Shown: piece after piece, positions 10,145-20,398 of the stretch | How the letters are laid out: each line of letters begins with the position of its first letter | Numbering within the stretch: position 1 is the first letter of the stretch | DNA from: Apostichopus californicus | Taxonomy: Eukaryota; Echinodermata; Holothuroidea; Aspidochirotida; Stichopodidae | NCBI GenBank assembly: GCA_020650975.1 | Contig: JAIPMN010003069.1 | Location: 1,695 to 33,518 of the forward strand | Direction of reading: 5' to 3' | Length of the DNA stretch: 31,824 bases | The notes under the pieces: model-generated | Databases searched by the model: none | What the model was told of the DNA's origin: nothing | The model's input: the letters and a program-made list of their open reading frames with translations, nothing else | Position numbers and translations under genes: made by a program

Positions 10145-11621
10145 TTGTTATTCGAGGTAATATTTGTTCTTGTTAGTAATCATATCGGGACTGGGGTTAG
10201 AAGCGGATCAGTCGTTCAGTAGTTTGGTTTTCGTGCCCAGGTTCTTTCCTGGGCGACTTTTTCTTTAAAAGTATCATATCGTGATGTAGCAGCCTTGCTA
10301 GACATCAGTAAACCATAAACGATAATATAAAATCTACAAATATGAAAATGAGAGAGCACTTTATTTATGTATGTTTGCGAATACTTTTGTAACTTCGTCT
10401 TACATAAGTATGATTCAATTTCAAAAGATATCTGTTATTTCATTTACTTTATTTTACTCTACGTGTGCAACACTCAAGTGCTTTCTAGAGTCAGATCGTG
10501 CCTCGTGTTTATAAAACGCCAGCATTTCGAAGTAATTTCCTGGTGAAAAAAAAAATGTTGAAAAGCGGAAACGATTACGCTTAATATGATAGCGCCTAAA
10601 ATGTTGCCTTTGGTGAATGTCTGGAACTTAGTTCAATGTTTGCTTAAGTGACTCAGTGATTAATGGCTACACTAAGACGAGTAGTCCAAGGATCTGCACA
10701 GAGACTAAAAAAAGGAACAAAATTTTACATAATAAGAATTGAAAGCAAAATAAGATGTCAATCATTGTTCTTTAATGGCGCAATTAACTAGCCATTAGTT
10801 AAACAATTCCCGTAATTGACATTAAAAACAAAACACGTCAATGAGTTGAGTGATTGTGTTCTTTATCTTTCCATATTACCACGTTCAAACTGAAACTTGA
10901 AAGTTGTTACTAACGCATAAATATTTTCAGAAATTAAATGCAACTGTTTTGACGTAGGTTTTAATAAAGTGTCTGTAAATCATTAATTTACATGTTATTT
11001 GCTACAACTTTAACATGATGAAAACATTCGTTCGAGCCACTGTATCAAGTCTTACAATGGTCACAAACAACTATTATATGGGCTTAACTTCAGACTAACG
11101 AGTGAATTGATTTTTATAAAAAAGTTTCAATGCTATTCCATACTGATTTTGTAGTTACTGTTATCTTTTTTACTATTGTAGTAAATTTCAAACATATCCT
11201 AGACTGATGTACTAGCTAATACATTATAAAATGTGTCCAAGTGACGACACTTTTGAGAATCGTTTCTTCACTATTCGCATTTTAACCTTTACTGTGTAAA
11301 CAGACCTTAGCTTTGACCAATTGTAATCTTACTCTGAATATTAGTTTGGTAAATTTGCTTAGAGAACGAGAAATCGTGATCTTTTGCCATATGCCATACA
11401 TCCCCCAAAAATATATAATATTTGTTATTTGGAATAATAAAAACTAAAATAGAATCACAATTATATAAAACACTCCTGAGGCGTTTGAATGATGTTAAGG
11501 CAAGAAATAGTCACATCTGTACTCATGAACATAAACACTATATACACGTTAATAGAACAAGATATGAATTGCATTACCTTGTGTTTAAAAACAACAACTT
11601 TAGCAAATGACAAGGATCAAG

Positions 11622-12105
11622 GAATTACATCATACTCGCATAAATATAGTACGAACAATGAACCTGTATTTCCATCATCGGTATCGTCACATGAAAGGAG
11701 GGAGCTATTTCGATTGTGACTTCATCATCCATTTCAATATTGGCAACACTACCGTCTTTTGATAAAGCAATCAAACACGCAGTTTGATGCATCCAGGTGA
11801 AAGTTCTTTAAAAGCAATTATTTGTTATTATCCTGCTTGTCAGTAACATGGACGAAGGATGTGTAATAAATATACTCTTCTTTGAAAGGTCCCCTTCAAC
11901 CCTTCCATCGAGATCGGTAGGCGTTTTAGGAACACTTTTTTTTGTAACTGTGACACCGTAAATATTATTAAACAATGTCTATTCTCATTCGTAGAATATG
12001 CTTGAATGACTTAAAAATAATTCGTAATGAAACAAAATGTATGATTAGTAAAATACTAGAATAACTACAAGTATAATGATGATAAGATTAGACAAATTAA
12101 AATTT
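11622..12105 (-). pseudogene. Relic of a family last exon (transmembrane segment plus tail), unit 1
   Basis: On the minus strand this stretch resembles exon 4 of genes C/D: gaacctgta near the 3' end, a run encoding EMDDEV-like residues, the LDATN/LDETN region, and upstream a hydrophobic run NLSNLIIIILVVILV at about 12061-12100 matching the transmembrane helix. Stops and frame shifts interrupt it in all frames. No exons 1-3 for it were found between here and gene C. The same relic is at 21351-21835, so it was already present before the unit duplicated. Confidence 0.7.
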
Positions 12106-13166
12106 AAACCTAACGTGATTAAATTTCCTGCAATTGTTACTATAATGTATGGCCTTTCATGTCATATTTCCAAGTTATTTGAGTTTGGCATTTTAGTTTT
12201 TCTGTAAAATTGAGAGTACTTGCAAAGTGATTAATGATATTTAAAGACCATTAACTTCCCTGTTACCTATTATTATAGGTACATCATTGTGGTTCAAAAA
12301 TTGATGATGCTAAAGACTTAAGCGACTTCTTTTTTTATCAAATTATATTCTCCAAAGTCTCTTCAAGCACTATGAAAATATGTATATATTTCTATCGCTA
12401 AGCCAATCAGGTACGTTCTAATTCTTTGCGTTAGTCAATATAGTATCCCGTCGAAAGCTAAAATTGCACATCGGGTATCACCTGTTTACAAGAATGGATA
12501 AATTGGTATAGTTTTTTATGATCTAGAAGCCGATGATAAATTTAACCTGTTCTCCAAAATTCCTGAAAAATATATTTGCTCTTCTGGTAGACGTTTCAAC
12601 TGGTTTACTGGACAACGCTGATTATTCAACCGTCAGTTTAATTTTCTTGCTTGGAAATCTACATCCCAGTTCCTTGTCTCTCCTACTCATATATTTATTA
12701 TCTTTCCCGGGAAAATATCGTCAATGACATTTTCCGTGTAAATCCCTCGAAAGGTTTTGAAAGACTGGAGAGGAATTTGATACATCTAAGCTTGAATGAT
12801 ATGTTTGTAAGCTGTAAATGAGGAAAAATCACACATTTGCACGTTTTAAGCAATTATTGTCAATTTGAATATAATCATTATTTATGCTCTCAAATCAAAT
12901 TAGTTAAATTTATGTTCCATTTTGTCGATATAATAACTTTTAAATCGACGAAAACATCCTGTTGTAACCATGAAAGATATCTTTCTACTCCAAAAATTTT
13001 AATCTAAGTGGCTGATTTCTTTTTTAAAACGTACACATTGCAATATTCTACACTCTTCAAACTTCATGTTGTCGTCTACAGACTGATAACAAATCAAAAT
13101 AAAACAAAATTGTTAGCAAATGCTTATCCACTATAGAGCCTGTGTAAGAGAATGTGTAAAATTAAG

Positions 13167-13208
13167 AGAGCCTGACGTTTCGATCCTAACAAGATCTTTT
13201 TCAGAGGC
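13167..13208 (-). ncRNA. Hammerhead-like motif, decayed, unit 1
   Basis: This belongs to the same repeat family as 9242-9282: GCCT, CUGAAAA (G8 of the core lost), stem GATCT/GGATC with loop TGTTA, GAAA, CG, UC, AGGC. The outer GCCT/AGGC arms pair. It is probably inactive. Confidence 0.45.
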
Positions 13209-13255
13209 TGAATGACAAGTTACAGTAAAAGAAGAGACACATTTCTGCTGGAAAT

Positions 13256-13285
13256 CTGATTTCTGCTGATTTCAGCAGAAATCAG
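13256..13285. repeat. Perfect short inverted repeat (14-bp arms)
   Basis: CTGATTTCTGCTGA, a TT spacer, then its exact reverse complement. The unit 2 equivalent (about 22976-23005) has two mismatched positions. Confidence 0.8.
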
Positions 13286-13374
13286 TAAGTCGCTTTGACT
13301 TCACAACCATGCCGACACTCTTCTCTATAAAATAGTTTCAATTCCTGCTACTCCTTGTCACTTTCGGTGATCAT

Positions 13375-13411
13375 GCACTGAAGAAGAGCTAGTTTTGCTC
13401 GTAAGCTCTGC
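13375..13411 (+). ncRNA. Hammerhead-like motif on + strand, unit 1 (core altered)
   Basis: GCA, CUGAAGA (13378-13384), A, GAGC, loop UAGUUUU, GCUC, then GUAA where GAAA is needed, GC, UC, UGC. The unit 2 copy (23093-23131) keeps GAAA. Confidence 0.4.
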
Positions 13412-13451
13412 AAAAACCAAACATTGGCTGTTTTACTTTCAATCACTTACC

Positions 13452-13453
13452 TA

Positions 13454-13486
<33 letters not shown>

Positions 13487-13487
13487 T
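13452..13487. repeat. TA microsatellite, unit 1
   Basis: About 36 bp of alternating TA with one interruption (tatgta). The unit 2 copy is about 44 bp. Confidence 0.95.
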
Positions 13488-15305
13488 GTGCAATTCACAC
13501 ACTGGGTCAAAGCTTGCTAGGATTTTACGTATATATCCTGTCCATTGCAATGGATGCTTTACCAAATATATGTATGTATGGATTTCCTCTCAAGACGTTA
13601 AGACATCCCAAATTAAATGTCAACAAATAAAGCGAAATTGGGCATTCTTATGAGAAGCCTACAAAGGATGTAAGAACATTGCGCATTTCTAGTAGACATA
13701 CTCACTCAATATTTCGGTCAGTCCAAGAGTTATCCTACCGTGCTTCCAAAACTGGTTGACTTGTCGTACTTATGCATCAAGAAATCGAACGGTTTGAGCC
13801 TACCCTAAAGCGTACTATGTACATAGCACTATTAACGATAGACTCAACGAGTCATAAATTAATCATTAAAATTTTTTACATTTTAAATCATAAAAGAAAA
13901 GGAATCACTCATATTATATTAGCTCCTCCATCCCAAATCCGTCGGCAAGGTAAATATATCGACTAAATTCGTGATGTTTGCATGGATCTTAATATCCCCG
14001 TTGAATGAGGCTATTTTGACACTGTTCGTCGTCGTTTGAGTATATTGCAGTTATAGTTATGTTTTATTCCATAGTCACTCAGTAAACATTTGTTCTATGA
14101 TGTTGGAAAATTTCAACTGGAAAACTGTGCGTATTGTACCGATAATTTATCTTACAAACTGGTCATCAACAGGCCTGTGTTTAGTATAACATTTCACCGA
14201 ATCGTCATATAGTTAGCAATGTGAAACCTGTAAAACCAGCTTTCTGTTCTGTAGTAAAATGCTTTTTATATCACTAAGTGAAACTCTAAGTTTCAGCTCC
14301 TGACGTCAATGAAAGCAGGCGAAAAGCTGTTTAATTGCTTTTTCAGTTTTACATTTCATGCTCGTACTCAGAAAACACATGATTGATTTTAACACACAAA
14401 TATCATACAATGGAATTTGCTTGGTAAGTTTCTGAAAAAATGAAAACTTTGAACATTGAGGGTTTTATGTTTTGGACATCCCAGTGAAAAAGGAACGGCT
14501 AAACATTGCCTTGTTTGATATTGTTTCGGTATGTTCAAAATGCTTCACTAACAATTTGACGTCGCAGACGTGCTGTCAATTGTAGCAACTCCAAAATCCA
14601 CAAACGACTTCCACAAAGGACATGTTGATAAAGTTTTCGATGATATTTCATATACATTTTCCATAAGAATATGGCTGATTTGCTTAGAATCATTTCAAAT
14701 AACAGAGCACTTTTCGAATGATATATTCGTCTAGAAGCTAATCTTATCTGAAATGTATGTGAAAATTGAATCATAGAGGAAACTTATCGAATTGATTAAA
14801 TAATTGTACAGCAACCTTGAAAGCAAACAGCTATTTTAATTTCATTTAATATACTTCTTACAAACTGTGGTAAAATCTATAGTACTAGACAGAAATATTG
14901 ACAAAAAGCACCAAATAAGTTTCATATATTTTTCATGATATTCTCCTGTAAGAGTTCTCGTAAAACTGATAACTTAACAGTTATTCATAAAAGTTTGTGA
15001 AGAATGCATATTTATACATTTGTTAAATTGACGTACATTTAGGTAGTGTAAATTTGTATTTGAAAATTTGAAAGAAAAAAAATGTTGAGTGGTTTACAAA
15101 GTTTCGTGTAACTGCTAAATTTCCTGATCTTTACATCTTCATACATTACATAGATGGCAATGAACATATATATTTTCCATTATCTGACACAATGTTCATA
15201 ACTATAATTTGTATTCCCTCATACCTAAGCTTTGCTCTAAAAGTTCCAATCAACGGACAAAGTGGAACAGTAATGTCCTGAAAAAAGGGAAGCTAATATC
15301 AGGTT

Positions 15306-15988
15306 TCAATTAACAACATCATATTCATGAAATAGGTATGAACCTGTACTTTCGCCATCAGTATCATCACTCGAGAAGAAGGAGGTATCAATTGATTCCT
15401 GGTCGTTCATTTCGATCTTGCCACAGACTTCTTCCTTTTCTCGATGTTCATATATTGTGTTAGAGTAATCCAATTCACGATTTGTTTCATCCAAATGAAA
15501 GTTGTCTGACGACAACCCTTTATCATCATTGTTATCCTTATTTTCATCCTGATCTTTAGTAATATTGACTATGGATGTCAGACAAACAGACTGCCTCTCT
15601 TCTTCGTCGCTACAAGGCTGTCTGGTAACAGTTACATTGTAATTGTCCTTAAGCCAAGTCATATACCCGATCGGCATTACAATCGGTTGGCCTTTAACAT
15701 AATAACCCAATAAAACAAAAACTATGACTAGGAGAGATACGACTATAACTGCAAGAATTATATTAACAATTATACTGTAATTTGTTGCAGATCGAAGGTT
15801 AGAAGTGTTTGTGCTAGATGTCCCAGGTACCACTGTTGAAGCTTTGAAGGTATACATAAACTGCATGTCTGTAGTTAATATTCGATATGTCACAACTTTC
15901 AAGACTACCTTCACTTGACAGTGCTGATTGATTCGGCAGCGGAAGAAGCAATTATTATGTGAGTTGGTAATCGAAACAGTTTCTTCAC
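15306..15988 (-). CDS. Gene C, exon 4 (last): Cys-rich segment, stalk, transmembrane helix, cytoplasmic tail
   Basis: The acceptor tttctgttacAG lies just right of 15988. Entry is in phase 1, with 226 codons and a stop following the shared Gly codon. The order is: NNCFFRC and QHC cysteine pattern; short Ser/Thr-rich stalk; transmembrane helix of about 24 residues (IIVNIILAVIVVSLLVIVFV core); acidic tail of about 130 residues. Tail tyrosines include LDYSNT (Tyr-x-Asn, the kind of site Grb2-type SH2 domains bind), TIYEHR, and a C-terminal YLFHEYDVVN with Tyr-x-x-Val. No canonical ITAM or ITIM is present. The stalk is 26 residues shorter than in gene D. It is placed after exons 1-3 of gene C by matched phases, giving a type I membrane protein of about 429 residues. 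Confidence 0.88.
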
Positions 15989-16259
15989 CTGTAACAGAAA
16001 CAAAATTGATATTACTTCTACGTTACATTGGCAAGCTGAATACATTTTAGTTTTGTATAATGTTAGTTAGCTTCAATGATGCATCATGAACTATTATTGT
16101 ATCATCAGCAGATGACGAGGATCAATCATGAACAATTTAGTGTTCTGATCTCTTTAATTAACGTCCTCGAATAAATGTTATGGCTGAATTGGAAGAATAA
16201 CATTCCTTTAGTGTGACATATTGTGGTGTGGTTACATGAGGGGTTTAACATACACATAC

Positions 16260-16368
16260 CTCTGTCGCTGCAGTTTGTTTTCATCGTTAGTCCGTCAAGA
16301 CAGTTCCCACTTACATTGTCGTTCAAGTGAACATCAATTTGTCTTGGCCCAGATCCAGCCATGATAAT
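16260..16368 (-). CDS. Gene C, exon 3
   Basis: This exon has 109 nt: 36 codons plus one base. The acceptor is a strong ttctttgttcatAG. The donor is AGAG|GTATGT. It enters in phase 0 and leaves in phase 1. It encodes GSGPRQIDVHLNDNVSGNC and the GLTMKTNC motif, aligned with exon 3 of gene B. Intron 3 (15989-16259) separates it from exon 4, and intron 2 (16369-17049) from exon 2. Confidence 0.87.
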
Positions 16369-17049
16369 CTATGAACAAAGAAATCGTTTGTTTATGCAAT
16401 AGGATGTTGTATTTGAAACAGTACAAGAACTCGTAAACAATACTACACTTGAATGACGTTTAATGATATAAAATTGAAAAATAAGGAACACAAAAAGTTA
16501 CACAGGTAAACAGGTAAATACAATTTCCCTAAAGATGATTACAAAGGCACTTCAGAACGCCAAGGCATTATAAAGTTAAAAAGGTTCTAATTAGGCTTCA
16601 GAGATTTAATATCACATTCATCGGATCGCTATATATTATAAATATATTAAGTAGCTTTCTCTTCTATTGGTAATTTTCTTATGTTAGTAAGTTAACCTTC
16701 TAAAAGTACATTGTGCAATATCCACAGCAAAGAAAAGTCTCAGTTTGTCAAATTTAAACTTCGACCTATCCTGCTTCTTTTACTAAAAGGTCAGTGAAAA
16801 TGACACCGTGCTATGCAATTTTTATATCAATATTTATTATTTTTATCAAGTTATCTGTTGTTAAAAATTTTGAGCTGAATAATAATTAACAAGTCCGTAT
16901 ATTCTATAAACTTCAATCAAAATTTGAAAGACCCGTCCAACAGATCATGCGCCAATCAATCTCTCCATTATGTTTATGAACGTTAGGCCTGGGCTGACTT
17001 TTATTTTCGTGGCTAGGTCCATACTCTTGTACCTTTCTCTCGGTCTTAC

Positions 17050-17118
17050 CGATGTAGCTTGCAAAATTGTGTCATTTCTTTCAATTGTAATAAATAAACA
17101 AGTGTTTTCAGACGTTTC
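17050..17118 (-). CDS. Gene C, exon 2: 69-nt mini-exon
   Basis: The 23 codons lie between an acceptor ending ccacggAG and a donor TCG|GTAAGA, phase 0 on both sides. The product includes ENTCLFITIERND and aligns with exon 2 of gene B. A longer exon is unlikely because single-base indels between units (a T run and a C run just upstream) would break the frame of one copy. As intron, those sites form the pyrimidine tract. Seven of 69 bases differ from the gene D copy. Confidence 0.68.
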
Positions 17119-17527
17119 CTCCGTGGAATTGTAAAAAGTGGATGATATGAGTATAGGACTGCGTTGAAATCTTGATCGGGCCGAATGTGTAGACTATTTT
17201 GTTTATATTTGTGTAATGAACATGCTGACATGGCGGTCGCAGTGATTTTACGGTAAATCGTTCGCCCCATAAGGGCAACAGAAATTAAATTTCTTTCTTT
17301 CGATTGCGACAGCTTTTCTCCATTAATCCCATCTGGTCAGAGTGCATTTAGAATAAGAAATATTGAATCTTCTTCGGAATTTTTTATTTATTTTTTCTCG
17401 AAATTCATCAGCAAATACGTATTGAGGCATGAAAGTGAATTTCATTTAATGTTATTAGACTGATGAATGATTATTTTTAACTATACAAACTATAAATAAA
17501 CATAGAAACATAACAATCTGAACTTAC

Positions 17528-17956
17528 ATTTTCAACACCATTTTTGTAAATGACTAGACGGCATGTCGCTTTCACCTTAATATGAAAGCAGGATGCAGTT
17601 TGGTATTGTCCTCGCCGTGTCTGACAAAGGCATTCATAAATACCGAATAAGTCATTTGAAATATTAGAAATGTTTAGCAAATTTACAATTCTATCTTCTT
17701 TATATTCGTTGGTCACAACAACGTGCCCTTGATCACGATGATCTGTGTATCTCCTCAGCCAAGTAGTTGAATTTATATGTAGCCATACTCCTTGTACACA
17801 AGACCGTTGGATGTTACATGATAATGTGACATTTTCTTCAATTTCACTATATATAACATCCATGTTGTCGTTCGGAGACATGCAGTAGCTTCGGTCTCCA
17901 TTTCCAAAATTGATTGAAGGAATAACAAACATAAGTAACAGCGTATCAAGATTCAT
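17528..17956 (-). CDS. Gene C, exon 1: signal peptide and V-set-like Ig domain
   Basis: The exon has 143 codons from the ATG at 17956-17954 to the donor AAT|GTAAGT (17527), phase 0. An in-frame GTG upstream at 17974 is not a likely start in an animal gene. Residues 1-20 read MNLDTLLLMFVIPSINFGNG, a signal peptide. The Ig core has Cys47-X5-Cys53, Trp58, and NDLFGIYECLCQ at 101-112 (Cys109-X-Cys111). More Cys lie at 25, 123 and 132. Sequons are at 42, 62, 95 and 98. The product is joined to exons 2-4 (17050-17118, 16260-16368, 15306-15988). A seven-codon upstream ORF ends in an ATGA overlap with the start codon. The Ig sequence differs from gene D at 21 residues. The role is likely extracellular recognition; the ligand is unknown. 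Confidence 0.86.
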
Positions 17957-17976
17957 CTTGTGGGAATGTTCCACAT
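17953..17976 (-). promoter_or_regulatory. Upstream ORF overlapping the gene C start codon
   Basis: ATG at 17976-17974 opens a seven-codon frame (MWNIPTR) whose TGA stop (17955-17953) overlaps the gene C ATG as ATGA. It is identical in gene D (27994-28017). If it lies in the mRNA, it would couple translation of the receptor to reinitiation. The transcription start is unknown. Confidence 0.4.
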
Positions 17977-19076
17977 TGAAATGACAGTAAACGATTCAAT
18001 TCGAAATACTATGATCCAAAATGGTTGACTTCCAGAACAATTATTGCATAGTTTAAACTAGTAATGAGGTGGTGACATGGTTGTCTACAAAGTCTATAGT
18101 TACTCCACAGCGGAAAACTGTCTGGGATGTTGTGACCTAATCAGAAACTACGAGCTCCTATAATACTCATGGAGCAAATTTTGTTTGAGTCAAATTTTAC
18201 CTAACAAGACAATACTACAAGCCGTTAATTGTATTGAGTGACGATATTTATATTAATTGAAAACGTATAAAGTGAAAAAATACTGAACACTAATTCAACT
18301 CTGCTAACAAAGGTCATATACTTATGCATAACCTATAATTAGGGCTTGCTCTATTTACACTTTAAATTTTTATTAGAGTTGCCATAAAACACTTACGACA
18401 TTGCAAACCCATATGAGGTCCGTTTTACTTGATTTTAGTCATAGTTTCATTTTGAAAGTTATAAGTAGGTATAACGTAATAAAGCATAAAGCTGTTATAA
18501 AATTTAGCACTGAAATTTTGCAAGTATACCCTGTATCAAACAATTGAAACTAAATGATCATAGAAACAAATTCAAGCGTTAGTGGCTCTAAGATGTTAGG
18601 TAACAATTGTCAATATCTTAGCAGATTACATGAAGGACCAATTGAAACTTGATAACCCACTGACTTTATATTTGTTGTTCGGGCAGTTGTTGTTTTCTTA
18701 ATGTTCGAACGTTTCCTCTCTTGAAAGCGTTTATACGCTCTGTAGTGAGTGAACGTTGCCAAAGAACTACATTAAAGTTGTACTCCCACCCCCTCCCCTC
18801 ATCTGCGACGTTAATGGTTTCATTTGTTCTTCCTTATATATGTCTGGAAACAATTAAAATAGAACCGCGAGAAAAGTACTTGGGTGACCTTTGAACTGCT
18901 AACATGTGTCAGATTCTTGAGTGACATGTGAGGATCACGTTGTTCAACGAAATGAAAGTGACACCGCTTATTTAACAATTATCCTGGCTCATTGTGATAA
19001 ACTTTTTTGGAAAGTGATGGTGAAGAAAATAGAAGTCAATCTACAACATAATCAATCTTGCACAAATTTGCACAAA
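17957..19076. other. 5' flank of gene C and unit 1/unit 2 junction
   Basis: This stretch is shared with 27998-29099 upstream of gene D. It includes a conserved C-rich tract (ccaccccctcccctc near 18786) that could be promoter-proximal. No clear TATA box or exon was found. The junction between the two units lies at about 19063-19076. Confidence 0.4.
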
Positions 19077-19195
19077 TATGTATGTTCGAGGATTTATTTG
19101 TAACTTCGTCTTCAATGTGTATGATTCAATTAAAAAGTTATCCGTTCTTTCATTTGCTTTATTCACTCAAGGTGTTCTAGAGTCAGATCGTTCCC

Positions 19196-19741
19196 GTGCC
19201 CGTGCCAGGCGAAACTTATGTCACCTCGCTCTCTTCTTGAAGTCTTCCTTGTTTCCTTTGATATTTTACAAGAATTAGAAGCCCTAATTTTCTATAAAAC
19301 ATATCATATACATTTCACATTGGCCAATGTGCTCTAATTGATAACATTCAGTAACGACTGATTGGCTAAATTATAGGAACCTGTAGCAAAATCATTTATA
19401 AAAGGGAAACCATAAAAGAATATATATATTAAAAAAAGGCTTATCATAGCATTTTATTTTACCCCACCCTTTTGTACTAACGTCCTCATGCGATTCCTCT
19501 TCTACCCGTGTCCATGCAAGCACGTTAATCTTACCTCTCCTTAAGGTCGCTTGAAGAATGGGTAGTTGCTGTTGTTGTTAATGTTTCTGGGAATTACTTG
19601 ACTGTACCTATTAGGAAATACTTTACATTTACAGAAAGACAAGGAGCATATGAATTCCACTCTCATACAAATCATGTCTTTCCCTATTCCTCACCGTATA
19701 TTTATCAACATAATAAATATTCCCGTAACAGTTCATTTTAT
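19196..19741. other. Block present in unit 2 but not unit 1
   Basis: About 545 bp lie between two parts that are adjacent in unit 1 (near 10497-10505). I see no clear terminal repeats, target duplication or coding sequence, so it may be an insertion in unit 2 or a deletion in unit 1. Confidence 0.6.
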
Positions 19742-20398
19742 GAATGTTTATAAAACGCCAGCATTTCGAAGTAATTTCCTGGTGAATTTTTTTTTTTTTG
19801 AAAAGCGGAAACGATTACGCTTAATATGATAGCGCTTAAAATGTTGTCTTTGGTGAATGTCTGGAACTTAGTTAAATGTTTGCTTAAGTGACTCAGTGAT
19901 TAATGGCTACACTAAGACGAGTAGTCAAAGGATCTGCACAGAGAATAATAAAAAAGAACAAAATTTTACATAATAAGAATTGAAAGCAAAATAAGATGTC
20001 AATCATTGTTCTTTAATGTCGCGATTAACTAGCCATTAGTTAAACAATTCCCGTAATTGACATTAAAAACAAAACACGTCAATGAGTTGAGTGATTGTGT
20101 TCTTTATCTTTCCATATTCCCAAGTTCAAACTCAAACTTGAAAGTTGTTACTAACGCATAAATATTTTCAGAAATCAATTGCAACTGTTTTGACGTAGGT
20201 TTTAATAAAGTGTCTGTAAATCATTAATTTACATGTTATTTGCTACATTTTTAACAATTATGAAAACATTAGTTCGAGCCACTGTATCAAGTCCACAATG
20301 GTCACAAACAACTATTATATGGGCTTAACTTCAGACTAACGAGTGAATTGAATTTTATAAAAAAGTTTCAATGCTATTCCATACTGATTTTGTAGTTA

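Larger units (their letters stand above)
6993..10365. other. Intergenic region between gene B and duplicated unit 1
   Basis: This is the 5' flank of gene B. It contains an 11-base C run (7292-7302), an 11-base G run (7499-7509), a degenerate local tandem repeat (8136-8226), a tRNA-derived SINE (8554-8802), a hammerhead-like motif (9242-9282), a CA microsatellite (9550-9574) and a foldback MITE (9902-10144). No protein-coding exon can be supported. Confidence 0.5.
12106..15305. other. Non-coding stretch of unit 1 between the relic exon and gene C
   Basis: This is the 3' flank of gene C. It holds the hammerhead-like motifs (13167-13208 and 13375-13411), a 30-nt perfect hairpin (13256-13285), a TA microsatellite (13452-13487) and otherwise unassigned AT-rich sequence shared with unit 2. 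Small open frames here are conserved only to the extent that the duplication copies everything. Confidence 0.5.
10366..19062. repeat. Tandem segmental duplication, unit 1 (contains gene C)
   Basis: Base-by-base reading shows the same order of sequence in 10366-19062 and 19077-29099, in direct orientation and almost touching. Shared landmarks include the aacgccagcatttcgaag block, the exon 4 relic, the ctgacgtttcgatcc motif, the TA microsatellite, all four exons of gene C/D and the upstream flank ending near aacataatcaatctt. Most stretches differ by roughly 3-8 percent, with several larger indels. Unit 1 is shorter, lacking about 545 bp matching 19196-19741, the TIR element at 20399-20894, and one copy of a 237-bp repeat. 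Confidence 0.93.

Noticed and set aside
9947-10222. 91-residue open frame
   Set aside because: It lies inside the foldback MITE. The same holds for frames at 29509-29736 and 29252-29560.
11422-11610. 62-residue open frame conserved in unit 2 (21150-21338)
   Set aside because: Its conservation is no better than that of the surrounding non-coding sequence; no domain, splice sites or codon signal.
13424-13630. Open frame with Tyr-Ile repeats
   Set aside because: It is a translation of the TA microsatellite.
13772-13966. 64-residue open frame conserved in unit 2 (23500-23700)
   Set aside because: It is explained by the duplication; the C-terminus differs by an indel and no features are seen.
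15306-15988. ITAM or ITIM in the cytoplasmic tail
   Set aside because: No pair of YxxL/I at ITAM spacing and no I/V/L/S-x-Y-x-x-L/I/V; only single Tyr-x-Asn and Tyr-x-x-Val sites.
17046-17270. Longer coding exon around gene C exon 2
   Set aside because: Two single-base indels against unit 2 lie upstream of 17118 and would shift the frame. Placing the acceptor at 17119/17118 leaves both in the intron and gives a 69-nt exon matching gene B.
17957-17974. GTG at 17974 (and 27997+18 in gene D) as the start of the Ig protein
   Set aside because: Animal genes rarely start at GTG. The ATG 18 bases further in gives a standard signal peptide.
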